Below the pieces are notes generated by a model that was not told the DNA's origin, did not search any database, and was given only the letters and a program-made list of their open reading frames with translations. Made by a program: the position numbers and the translations under genes. From Propionibacteriaceae bacterium UBA7704 (lineage in GTDB: Bacteria; Actinomycetota; Actinomycetes; Propionibacteriales; Propionibacteriaceae), in assembly GCA_002482525.1 (NCBI GenBank), contig DLGC01000004.1, forward strand, positions 93,939 through 157,938: a stretch of DNA of 64,000 bases, written 5' to 3'. Below, piece after piece: positions 9,301 through 16,564 of this stretch (position 1 is its first letter; each line of letters starts with the position of its first letter).

Positions 9301-10916
9301 GCCACGCGCCATGGCTGATGTTCGCGCCCAAGGTTGGCGGTGCGGCAGACGGATCGAAGTTCCGGGCGTTGTTCCTCAATCTTCCGGATCGTCGCCTCTA
9401 TCAAGATTTCCAACTGCTCACGCGACCGAGCCGAAATGGTGCAGATCGCGGGCGCGGACGGTGGTTCCGCGAGAGTGGGGACAGCGGGCGGAGCCTCTTC
9501 CATGACGACGTGGCAGTTCGTTCCGCTGAATCCGAACGAGTTGATTCCCGCACGGCGAGGGGATCCCGCCGGCGCGTCCCAGTGACTGGTCTCGTCGGTC
9601 ACGAAGACGGGCGACTCGACGAAGTTGATGAACTGGTTGGGCTCGCTGAAGTTGAGGCTACCCAGATACGTATGTTTCTTGAGCATCATGATCACCTTGA
9701 GCAGCGACGCGATGCCCGAGGCACCGACGAGGTGGCCGATGTTCGGCTTAACCGAGCCGACCCCGCAGAACTGGCGGTTGGCGGTGTGGTGCCGGAAGGC
9801 CTTCGTTAATGCGCTGATCTCGATTGGGTCCCCGAGTACCGTTCCGGTGCCGTGGGCTTCAACATGCGTGATCGTGTCCGGTGCGACTCGCGCGTCGTTC
9901 CAGGCATCGAGTAGGAGCCGTTCCTGGGCTTCCGCGTTGGGCGCAGTGATGCCGTTGGACGCGCCATCGTTGTTGATGGCGCTCCCACGGATCACCGCGT
10001 GGATACGATCTCCATCCCGTCGGGCTTCGTCGAGACGTTTGAGAACGACGACGCCGACACCCTCACCCCAGGTAGTGCCTGCGGCGGAACGATCAAAAGT
10101 ACGGACTGAGCTATCCGCCGCCTCCACCGACTCGAGCGCTCGGAGCTCGCCCTCGAACGTCGTGGCCTCGTAGGTGTAGCTGCTGAGACCGCCGACGAGC
10201 GCTAGATCAGTTTCTCCCTGCTGCAAGCTCTTGCATGCCTGATGCACCGCCACCAAGCCCGAGGAGCATGCAGTGTCGATCACCATGCTCGGCCCGCGGA
10301 GATCCCACAGATAGGACAGACGCGAGGCCAGGATGCCGGGCCAGGTGCCCGTCACGACGAGCGGATCGTCGCTCGCCAGTCTTTTGTACTTGTGCTCTTC
10401 GACGTGATCGATGCCGACGAACACCCCTGCACGGGAACCCGCCAGGCTGCTGGCGCGGACGCCACTGTCTTGCAGCGCATGGTAGGCGGTCTCCAACAGT
10501 TGACGCTGGTTCGGATCCATGGCCGCGGCTTCGCGTGGGTTGATCCCGAAGAACTCGGCGTCGAACATCTCAATCTGGTCGACGTAGCCACGTTCGACGA
10601 AATCGATACGTAGCGACCCGTCGGGGTTGATTCTGTTCTCACGAATCAGATCCGCCTGATGAAACGCACGGATGTAGGCGATTGAGTTGGCGTGTCGCGT
10701 CGCTGGCAGTGGCCGAATGGATACACGCCCGTCGCGCAGGTTGAGCCAGAATTGCTCCGGGTCGTCTGCTTCTGGCAGGCGACAGGCCATGCCCACGACG
10801 GCAACATCGTGGGCATGGCCTGTCGCCACCGAAAGTTCGCTGAGGTAGGACTTCGCCTCCTGAACCCCGAGCTGGTGGCTTGCCACCTGCTCGTAGAGAT
10901 ACTCGCGCAGGTTCAC
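6306..10916 (-). CDS. Trans-AT PKS module KS-DH-KR-ACP
   Basis: 1536 residues, same order as its downstream neighbour. The KS has Cys217 (DTACSSG), His355 (EAHGTGT) and His395 (NIGHL). An AT-less linker region ends near residue 655. The DH has a fully canonical HVILGQHIIP (His702) and Asp865 in HVAMFDNAV, and is the best-preserved DH of the three. The KR has TGGTGELG and Tyr1311 (ADYMAANAY). An Asp in the LAGDG segment resembles the LxD signature of B-type ketoreductases. The ACP Ser1463 lies in GGQSFL. The C-terminal tail (about 1505-1536) is a helical docking candidate. The start codon is GTG and overlaps the upstream stop (GTGA). Predicted product of the step: a trans-enoyl thioester. Confidence 0.95.
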   Translation of the reverse strand: MNLREYLYEQVASHQLGVQEAKSYLSELSVATGHAHDVAVVGMACRLPEADDPEQFWLNLRDGRVSIRPLPATRHANSIAYIRAFHQADLIRENRINPDGSLRIDFVERGYVDQIEMFDAEFFGINPREAAAMDPNQRQLLETAYHALQDSGVRASSLAGSRAGVFVGIDHVEEHKYKRLASDDPLVVTGTWPGILASRLSYLWDLRGPSMVIDTACSSGLVAVHQACKSLQQGETDLALVGGLSSYTYEATTFEGELRALESVEAADSSVRTFDRSAAGTTWGEGVGVVVLKRLDEARRDGDRIHAVIRGSAINNDGASNGITAPNAEAQERLLLDAWNDARVAPDTITHVEAHGTGTVLGDPIEISALTKAFRHHTANRQFCGVGSVKPNIGHLVGASGIASLLKVIMMLKKHTYLGSLNFSEPNQFINFVESPVFVTDETSHWDAPAGSPRRAGINSFGFSGTNCHVVMEEAPPAVPTLAEPPSAPAICTISARSREQLEILIEATIRKIEEQRPELRSVCRTANLGREHQPWRVAVVAQSLNELVDVLRRVLAHPADAQIQGARQGHFRRIGAGKPNPQTDELTEAQFRHLAEQGSRAVADLATHQSMGDALRVMELYVRGADINWAQVHLGEEGPRADLPLYPFAQVPCWHEREPERDGEIRTNLGAVLTERSVSTPAGDHYLARFNASEHWVLTDHVILGQHIIPGTTYLELALEIAMQYEHGPKRVTDLVYSQPCVVATDETRDVVGIVEANSGRWAMRFVSEQDGDWATHATCVVESLTDKPLGHVNIEELRSGLEADLRVRSFDLKPRETAISLGPRWANERIVAVGSDSVLVELALTDDMLSDLHGAVLHVAMFDNAVNAISQKSGEGLYLPYHYREVVCVKGMPRRFYSHIRMNSAAWDLSKETITYDVDLFDPDGQIFATVRGYSTKHVDERAAGRIRETGQRSAIEFGWRRTASRETPAQGYGHALVVDGTELADALRAAGADVRTVDWNNLERCLSTSTPNRIVYATGWHSTNPMPSDEPDLPVTRLLTLAKYLDALSLDHHVDLVVVGTGAGQVGPNDLITPEANSLAALANAIGLEFEGLSTSYVDAQPGVPVDLLAAEILAANGGLDRFVRADGSWVRELRKATLPEAKPLAVAGNHYLITGGTGELGLALADRLSDEAQVTIALVSHTDWNNPQADPSRHEALTARLDAIRNKGSIVEVHMADVTEREAMAQIVKLLRHRSLDGHLAGIFHCAGLAGDGIIVNKSEDTFRRVFDTKARGAMLLDELTRDDPPGYMVLYSSVLSVFGDIGQADYMAANAYLDAFTDWRNAQGRRTLTLNWPAWLEVGMAVRYGVAGADNTMASLPTETALNLLSGAMTTDLTRVMPGQLSATKIQSHKGLRCALGDGLQFDGPTPAAPPTQAAESAFEESAKYTPTERALLRVWADTLQVKRIDIYDSFTDLGGQSFLAIQLYKAINRELDEVIEVADIYSFPSVQLLAAEIDRRASPVPAPADVNDLIEQINQGRTSISNAVRQMKAH

Positions 10917-12502
10917 ATTGACCTCCCGGAAATGCTGTTTCGAGTTGCGTCCATTCCCCCGCTGCGTGCACTCGCCTGCGCAACGGTGACGTCACCGTTG
11001 GCGAGACCGGTCAGTAGGTCTTCCAATTCATCGTGGGTCTCCGGGCGGGGCAGGGGCGCTGGCAGATCCAGCGACGTTGGTCTCTTGGGTGTCGACACCT
11101 GATCGAGATGAGCCGACATGGATTCGATGGTTGGGTAGGTGAACACCGCGGAGATGTCCACGATGTCGCCGAAGCGGCTCCGGAGCTCGCGCATGAGTCG
11201 CACCGCGAGAATCGAGTCGCCGCCGGCATCTGTAAATGTCTCCCGGACGTCGAGTGGCTGGTCGCCGAGGGTGGCTTGCCACGCAGCCATAACGAGGTCT
11301 TGTGACGGGACGCAGGCCTCGTTGGCTTTGACGTCCGACGTGGCCCCCGCCGAGTTCGCCGGCAGGCGAGGCCCCACTGGGTTCCGGCCGTCTGAGCCGC
11401 CGAACAATAGAGGACTGCCCTGGCGACCATCTATAACGGGCACGTTCGGCCGTCCGAGTACGGACCTGCGGCGAGGACGCGCGAGCACGTCGTTGAGAAG
11501 CTCGAACGCCTCGTCGTTGGACAAGGCGAACAGGGTGTTCTGGGAGTCGTCGAGCCCGAAGCGGACACCGAGCCCTTGCTCGTTCCACGCCGCCCAATTG
11601 AGGCCAAGCGAGAGGCCTGGTCCCTCACGCTGCTCGACGAAACGGTCGAGATAGCCGTTGGCTGTGGCGTATCCAGCCTGACCGATGCCACCTGCGACCG
11701 AGCTGATCGAGGAGAACACCACGAATGCGTGGAGTGGTTGTTCCTTGGTCAACTGATCGAGCAACCAGGTGCCCCGGACCTTTGGCGCCAGCACTCCGCG
11801 GAACTCGTGGTGCTGCGTGTTGACGAGCAACGACTCATCGGCGAGACCGGCGAGTTGCCACACGTAGTGCACGGGGCCGTGGGCTGCGATGGCATGTGCA
11901 ATGGTGTTTCCCAGCGAAGTCTCGTCGGTGATATCGCAAGAGAAGTAGTCGACCTCTGCGCCCGCCGCTCGCACCCTGTCCCGTAAAACTCCGAGATGGG
12001 GGAGTCCGTCGGCGGCACGTCGACCCAGGAGACTCATGCTCCTGGCGCCTCGCCCGGCGAGCCATTCGGTCAGGGAAGCCGCCAGTTCCCCGCTTCCCCC
12101 CGATATCAGATGGTGGAGTCCAGCGATGCGTTCCGAAGCTCCGGTGATGGCGCGCGGAACCGGCCCGAACCTCTCTTCGTGTGGCGCGCCGAAGAACAAA
12201 CCAACCTGGTCAGGTCGCGCGGCAGCGAGAGCTTCGCGCAACACGTCCTCTGGGGCGGTGCCTTCGCAAACGATGCTGCGCAATCGCTGTCCGGCAAACT
12301 CCTCGTTGACCGACTTGCTCAGTGCCCAGACGAGGCCCGCTTCGCTGCGCTTCCTGTCCACGACTACGACTCGAATATCCTTGGCGGCAACAGCCTTCAT
12401 CGCCAGGGCGATGTCGGTGCATCGCGTGATCTCCGCGTCGACGTCGCCAACCGAGCTTGCGGGGGGGAACTTCGCTGCGCCTGACATCGATGAGTGTCCC
12501 AC
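10913..12502 (-). CDS. KR-ACP half of a frameshifted trans-AT PKS
   Basis: This reading frame (up to 529 residues from an ATG at 12502) encodes the C-terminal part of the PKS whose first part ends out of frame at 12461-12467. It holds a KR (about 120-340; degenerate SGGSGELA dinucleotide motif, catalytic Ser265 and Tyr278 in AGYATANGY) and an ACP with Ser430 in GGDSIL. A C-terminal helix follows. The first 14 residues given by the ATG at 12502 are out-of-frame sequence. True homology starts just after the C run, so this is probably not an independent gene unless it re-initiates at 12502 or 12487. Removing one C joins it to the upstream frame as one 1455-residue protein ending at 10913. Confidence 0.85.
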   Translation of the reverse strand: MGHSSMSGAAKFPPASSVGDVDAEITRCTDIALAMKAVAAKDIRVVVVDRKRSEAGLVWALSKSVNEEFAGQRLRSIVCEGTAPEDVLREALAAARPDQVGLFFGAPHEERFGPVPRAITGASERIAGLHHLISGGSGELAASLTEWLAGRGARSMSLLGRRAADGLPHLGVLRDRVRAAGAEVDYFSCDITDETSLGNTIAHAIAAHGPVHYVWQLAGLADESLLVNTQHHEFRGVLAPKVRGTWLLDQLTKEQPLHAFVVFSSISSVAGGIGQAGYATANGYLDRFVEQREGPGLSLGLNWAAWNEQGLGVRFGLDDSQNTLFALSNDEAFELLNDVLARPRRRSVLGRPNVPVIDGRQGSPLLFGGSDGRNPVGPRLPANSAGATSDVKANEACVPSQDLVMAAWQATLGDQPLDVRETFTDAGGDSILAVRLMRELRSRFGDIVDISAVFTYPTIESMSAHLDQVSTPKRPTSLDLPAPLPRPETHDELEDLLTGLANGDVTVAQASARSGGMDATRNSISGRSM

Positions 12503-15281
12503 CCGGCTCGATTAGTTCTGCGATATCGGCGGAATCGCTACCCACGATGACCGAAGTGATCCCCAGGGCGCGAGCTGCGTCGGCATAGGGTGCCGTGTCA
12601 TCGTCGGCACCGAGGAGTGCCAAGGATCCGATCCGGTCTGCACCGGTGACCGAATCGATACGGGCCCAGTACGGTTCGTGGCGGGTGGCGGACCGCGGGC
12701 GCGACGTGTGTTCGATTTGTCGAACGCGGTATCCGAAGGCATGCATCGACACCTCGCCATGGAGGTTCATCAGCGCGACGTCAAACGTCATTCCTTCAGG
12801 CTCGGCGTCGAGCTGGGTGAGACGAGCCATCGAACTGAGGTCCGGGGTGCGGTTGATAATGAGCCTGGCGATGCTGAACGGGAGGTAGGTGCCTTGACCG
12901 AAGTGGGCATTAAGGGCGTTGAAAGCCCGATCGACCAGGGGCGGGTAGCACTCTGATTCCTGAGCTTCGGCTCGATCGGTCTTCGGAACATCGAATCGGG
13001 CGAAGAAGGTGCCCTCGCTGAATTGCCCGATCCATCGTCCGATGTCGGTCCAGTGCCGCCCAATGTGCACCTCGACGTGCCGCTGTCGGTCGTCGGGAAG
13101 CTCCGTGAGTTCGCCGCGGAGCGGCACGGTGATGATTTCTGGGTCTCCGGTGACGCCGGACGCACGCCCAGTGACGAGCGTCTTCGCCTGCCCCTCAGCA
13201 GCGTGGACTATTTCGAATTCCTCATCCTGACCACGGCGACGAAGAATGATCCACAAATCAGCGCGGTCGTCGATTCCCAGCGAGAGGGGCCGGAGGAAGA
13301 AGATGTCGCTGAGCTCCAACGGGCCTGCCATACCGCGCTGGCGCAGGAGCCGGACGATCACGTCGATGAGAGCGGTGCCTGGCAGCACGTACTGGGTTCC
13401 GACCTTGTGCTCCAACAGTGCCCAGCAGGTTCGAGGCGTCAACTGCAGCCGGTGAATGCTCTCAGCCTCTGTGAGCAGGGTGGTCGTAGGGGTTGGGATG
13501 GACGCGGCTTGCCGCAGGTCGTCGGGCCAGCACATGACGGGAGCAAACGGATACCCGGGGAGTGACACGAGCCTGGGCTGGTGGCCAGTGGGTAGCAGCG
13601 CACCGCCCGCGAACGCTTCTGCTTCCGCAGCGGCCGCCCCCACCGATGCGTTGAGGGGAGGAGTGGGCCGCTGCGGTGCGCCCACGAGCACTGATGAGGG
13701 GTCCCCGCCACCCAGCCAAGATTCGAGAGACTCCATCAAGTCGTGGCGGTTGGTGGCCACGCAGGCCAGGCGGTGACCGTGATCGCCCGACTGCGCGCGT
13801 GCCGCCGCCGCAAGCTCTGGCACGCTGATGGACGGGTGCCTTTCGTACCAGGCCACAAGATCGACTACGCGTCTGCGCAGCGCTGGTTCGGTGCGCGCTG
13901 AAAGTACGACCGCGTGCTTGTCGCCCTCGTCGGGCGCCCCCACGTTCTGCGGCGTGGGTGGGGCCTCCAGGAGCACATGCACATTGGTGCCAGCAAGACC
14001 GAATGCGCTCACGGCTACGAGAGGTGTGCCTGGGATTCCTGGCATAGGACGGAGGAGATCGTTGACGTACAGCGGAGAGTCGACGAACTCGAGCTTTGTG
14101 TTCGGTTCCTCAAATGAGATCGTCGGCACGAGCATCCCGTGCTCGAGCATGAGGACACTCTTCGCCACCGAAGCGAGGGGTGCCAAGTGGTCGAGGTGTC
14201 CGATATTCGGCTTCACCGAGCCAAGGCCTACGCTCGTCGGGCCCGACTCCAGGTTGGCCAGCGCAGTGGTAATGGCGGATACCTCGACTGGGTCTCCCAG
14301 TCGGGTGCCTGTACCGTGCGCTTCGATGTGCACCAGATTCCGGAGATCTGCTCCGGATGTCTCCCAGCAGTTCAGGAGGAGTTCCGTTTGAGCCTGTGGG
14401 TTCGGCGCCGTGATACCAACGGTCTTCCCGTCCTGGTTCGCCGCAATGCCCTTGATGACTGCTCGGATGCGGTCACCGTCGGCCAAGGCGTCGGAAAGCC
14501 GCTTCAACACAAGTGCGCACGCGCCTTCCCCGGAGGAAATACCATCGGCTCTCCGGTCGAAGGTCTTTGTCCGGTGATCGGAGGATCGGATCCCGATCTC
14601 ATCATCCAAACCTCTGTGGATGGGCTCGACGTTCACCTTGACACTGCCCACGAGTGCCACCGGCACCTCACCGCGTTGCAGCGCTCTTACCGCCGAGAGC
14701 ATGGCGTAAAGGCCGGAGGAGCAGGCCGTGTCGAGACTGACGGCGGGACCTCGCAGGTCCAAGGAGTACGCGATGCGGCTGGCGATGACCGAGCCCATAT
14801 TGCCGGCAACAGATAGTTCGCCCGCCAGTTCGGGGTACCGGGTTTGCACATGCCGAGCGAAGTCGATAGTAAGGTCCTTGCTGAACCCGATCCAGGCCCC
14901 TGCGCGCGTCCCCCGGATGGTGTTCACCAAACCCGCATCCTCCAGGGCATGGTGTGCCTCCTCCAAGAAGATGCGCTGGTTGGGATCCATAAGGCTGGCC
15001 TCGCGGCGGGAGATGTCGAAAAAGGAGTGATCGAACTCCGCGATCTCCGACAGATAGCCCGCCTCACACAGCTCCGCTTCCTTGAGGTCCATGCCGCGTG
15101 CTCGAGACGGTGGGAAACGCCGATGGCAATCTCTGCCCTCGACGAGGTTGTCCCAGTACTCCTCCAGAGTCTCCGCCATGGGGAAACGGCCTGCCATGCC
15201 GATGATCGCGACAGGCTCGGCGAGATCATTGGCAAAGGGGACGCCGACTTCGTCCAGGCTGAAATCCAGCGCTCCGGTCAT
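12210..15281 (-). CDS. KS-DH half of a frameshifted trans-AT PKS
   Basis: First PKS of the assembly line. The KS has Cys188 (DTACSSG), His322 (EAHGTGT) and His362 (NIGHL). There is an AT-less linker to about residue 590. The DH (about 600-870) has His625 in HKVGTQYVLP (Thr replaces the usual Gly) and Asp784 in YPPLVDRAF. Residues after about 940 (RKLGWRRRRG onward) are arginine-rich nonsense typical of a wrong frame in GC-rich DNA and continue to a stop at 12210. The correct frame continues as the KR-ACP half that ends at 10913. The start lies 29 bp after the acyltransferase stop. As written the protein would lack KR and ACP and could not elongate. The break is either a sequencing error, a real mutation or a recoding site. 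Confidence 0.85.
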   Translation of the reverse strand: MTGALDFSLDEVGVPFANDLAEPVAIIGMAGRFPMAETLEEYWDNLVEGRDCHRRFPPSRARGMDLKEAELCEAGYLSEIAEFDHSFFDISRREASLMDPNQRIFLEEAHHALEDAGLVNTIRGTRAGAWIGFSKDLTIDFARHVQTRYPELAGELSVAGNMGSVIASRIAYSLDLRGPAVSLDTACSSGLYAMLSAVRALQRGEVPVALVGSVKVNVEPIHRGLDDEIGIRSSDHRTKTFDRRADGISSGEGACALVLKRLSDALADGDRIRAVIKGIAANQDGKTVGITAPNPQAQTELLLNCWETSGADLRNLVHIEAHGTGTRLGDPVEVSAITTALANLESGPTSVGLGSVKPNIGHLDHLAPLASVAKSVLMLEHGMLVPTISFEEPNTKLEFVDSPLYVNDLLRPMPGIPGTPLVAVSAFGLAGTNVHVLLEAPPTPQNVGAPDEGDKHAVVLSARTEPALRRRVVDLVAWYERHPSISVPELAAAARAQSGDHGHRLACVATNRHDLMESLESWLGGGDPSSVLVGAPQRPTPPLNASVGAAAAEAEAFAGGALLPTGHQPRLVSLPGYPFAPVMCWPDDLRQAASIPTPTTTLLTEAESIHRLQLTPRTCWALLEHKVGTQYVLPGTALIDVIVRLLRQRGMAGPLELSDIFFLRPLSLGIDDRADLWIILRRRGQDEEFEIVHAAEGQAKTLVTGRASGVTGDPEIITVPLRGELTELPDDRQRHVEVHIGRHWTDIGRWIGQFSEGTFFARFDVPKTDRAEAQESECYPPLVDRAFNALNAHFGQGTYLPFSIARLIINRTPDLSSMARLTQLDAEPEGMTFDVALMNLHGEVSMHAFGYRVRQIEHTSRPRSATRHEPYWARIDSVTGADRIGSLALLGADDDTAPYADAARALGITSVIVGSDSADIAELIEPGGTLIDVRRSEVPPRKLGWRRRRGDHAMHRHRPGDEGCCRQGYSSRSRGQEAQRSGPRLGTEQVGQRGVCRTAIAQHRLRRHRPRGRVARSSRCRAT
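12461..12467 (-). other. C7 homopolymer at the PKS frameshift
   Basis: The coding strand reads GTT followed by seven C and then GCAAGC. With six C the KS-DH frame would read V-P-P-A-S and run directly into the KR-ACP frame. With seven it goes to an arginine-rich dead end. The rest of both halves shows no other disruption, so a single-base length change in this tract explains everything. A CCC-C stretch is also a plausible +1 slippage sequence for proline tRNA, but no supporting stimulator is evident. Confidence 0.85.
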
Positions 15282-15310
15282 GTGTTCTTCCCCCGGCTCA
15301 TCGTCTAGGT

Positions 15311-16564
15311 TCAGATGAGGCGCAGTTCGCGCGCGTTATCACGGAGGCGGTTGAACGTCGCCGTCTCCTTCATGATCTGTTCGAAGCGCGCGCGCTGCTC
15401 CGCGGCGTCGGTCCCTTTCGTTTCGAGGATCTTCTTGAGTGAGATCAGTGCCTCCGTCATCTCCTCGTCGGAAGGGAGACGTTCCTCTCCTTCCACCTTC
15501 TCCTGCAGTTGGCGGATGGATTCGTAAGGCTCGACGACGCCGATGCGGTACTGCTCGGAGTCGAAGTTCGTGTTGCGTGTCGCGACGGCAACGGCAAGGC
15601 AGCGGCCCAACAGTGTCGTGTCGGTCGCTTTCGGCCGTATAAACTCCCGCCACCGATCAATGTCCTGCTCCGAATCCAACGAAAATGCCGTGATGGTGGG
15701 CTTCTCCGAGCGCATGAGATTCGACAAGACCTGCTTCGGGCCGACTTCAACTGTGGAATTGATTCGCAGCGAGGTCAGATAGTCCATGGTTGCTGTCCAT
15801 CGGACCCGCGCAGCCAACTGGTTCGTGAGATTGCTCACGATCGATTCCTTGCCGCGGTAAGGCCGTGCAGTCGCGTTGGCGATGACCGGGACCGCCGGAT
15901 CTTGGTAGGTGTACTTCTCGAGCTCTGATCGCAGTTCATCGGCAGCAGCGTGCATATACGGAGAGTGGAAGGGGGCACTCACGGTGAGGTGATTGATGCG
16001 GCAGCCCTCCGCTTCCAGGGTCGCGGCAGCGCGTCCGATCGCAGCCTCGTGGCCCGAGATCACCGTCTGGTTCGAGGCGTTTTCATTGGAGATCACGACG
16101 ATTTCCTGGGGTGTACTTGCCGCCTCGCACGCGGCGGCGACACGGCCGATGCTTCCGCCTAGGACTGCGGCCATGCCTGACGGCGCAGTCGCGGCCCGTT
16201 GCATGAGTTCGCCGCGAAGCCGCACTATCTTCACGGCATCGGTGAACTCCATGGCCCCGGCGCACACCAAGGCGGTGTATTCGCCGAGACTGTGGCCCGC
16301 GTAGGCCACCGGATAGATGCTCAGATCGTCGAAATAGGCACTCGCGTGCGCGTAGCTCAACGTCAGGATCGCAGGCTGGGCGTTGGCCGTCAGCGTGAGT
16401 TCGGCTTCTTCGCCTTCGAAGCACAATGCCGACAGCTCGAATCCGAGCACCTTGTCGGCCTGATCGAAGATCTCCCGAGCCTTTGCATTCTCTTCATAGA
16501 GCTTCTTGCCCATGGTTGTGTACTGGGCTCCTTGGCCTGAACACAGCACTGCAGTTCTGTTCAT
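15311..16564 (-). CDS. Free-standing malonyl-CoA:ACP acyltransferase (trans-AT) with C-terminal extension
   Basis: 417 residues. The first 285 or so are a FabD-like malonyl transferase: SGQGAQ at 9-14, nucleophile Ser92 in GHSLGEY, Arg117 and His200 in SAPFHSPYM. It should load malonyl units onto all the AT-less PKS modules encoded next to it. After the AT fold comes an extension of about 120 residues (TTLLGRCLAV to the end). It is charged and partly coiled-coil-like, longer than the roughly 300 residues of housekeeping FabD; no known domain was recognised in it. The start overlaps the NRPS stop (ATGA), tying expression to the synthases. A housekeeping FabD is very unlikely given this context. 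Confidence 0.94.
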   Translation of the reverse strand: MNRTAVLCSGQGAQYTTMGKKLYEENAKAREIFDQADKVLGFELSALCFEGEEAELTLTANAQPAILTLSYAHASAYFDDLSIYPVAYAGHSLGEYTALVCAGAMEFTDAVKIVRLRGELMQRAATAPSGMAAVLGGSIGRVAAACEAASTPQEIVVISNENASNQTVISGHEAAIGRAAATLEAEGCRINHLTVSAPFHSPYMHAAADELRSELEKYTYQDPAVPVIANATARPYRGKESIVSNLTNQLAARVRWTATMDYLTSLRINSTVEVGPKQVLSNLMRSEKPTITAFSLDSEQDIDRWREFIRPKATDTTLLGRCLAVAVATRNTNFDSEQYRIGVVEPYESIRQLQEKVEGEERLPSDEEMTEALISLKKILETKGTDAAEQRARFEQIMKETATFNRLRDNARELRLI

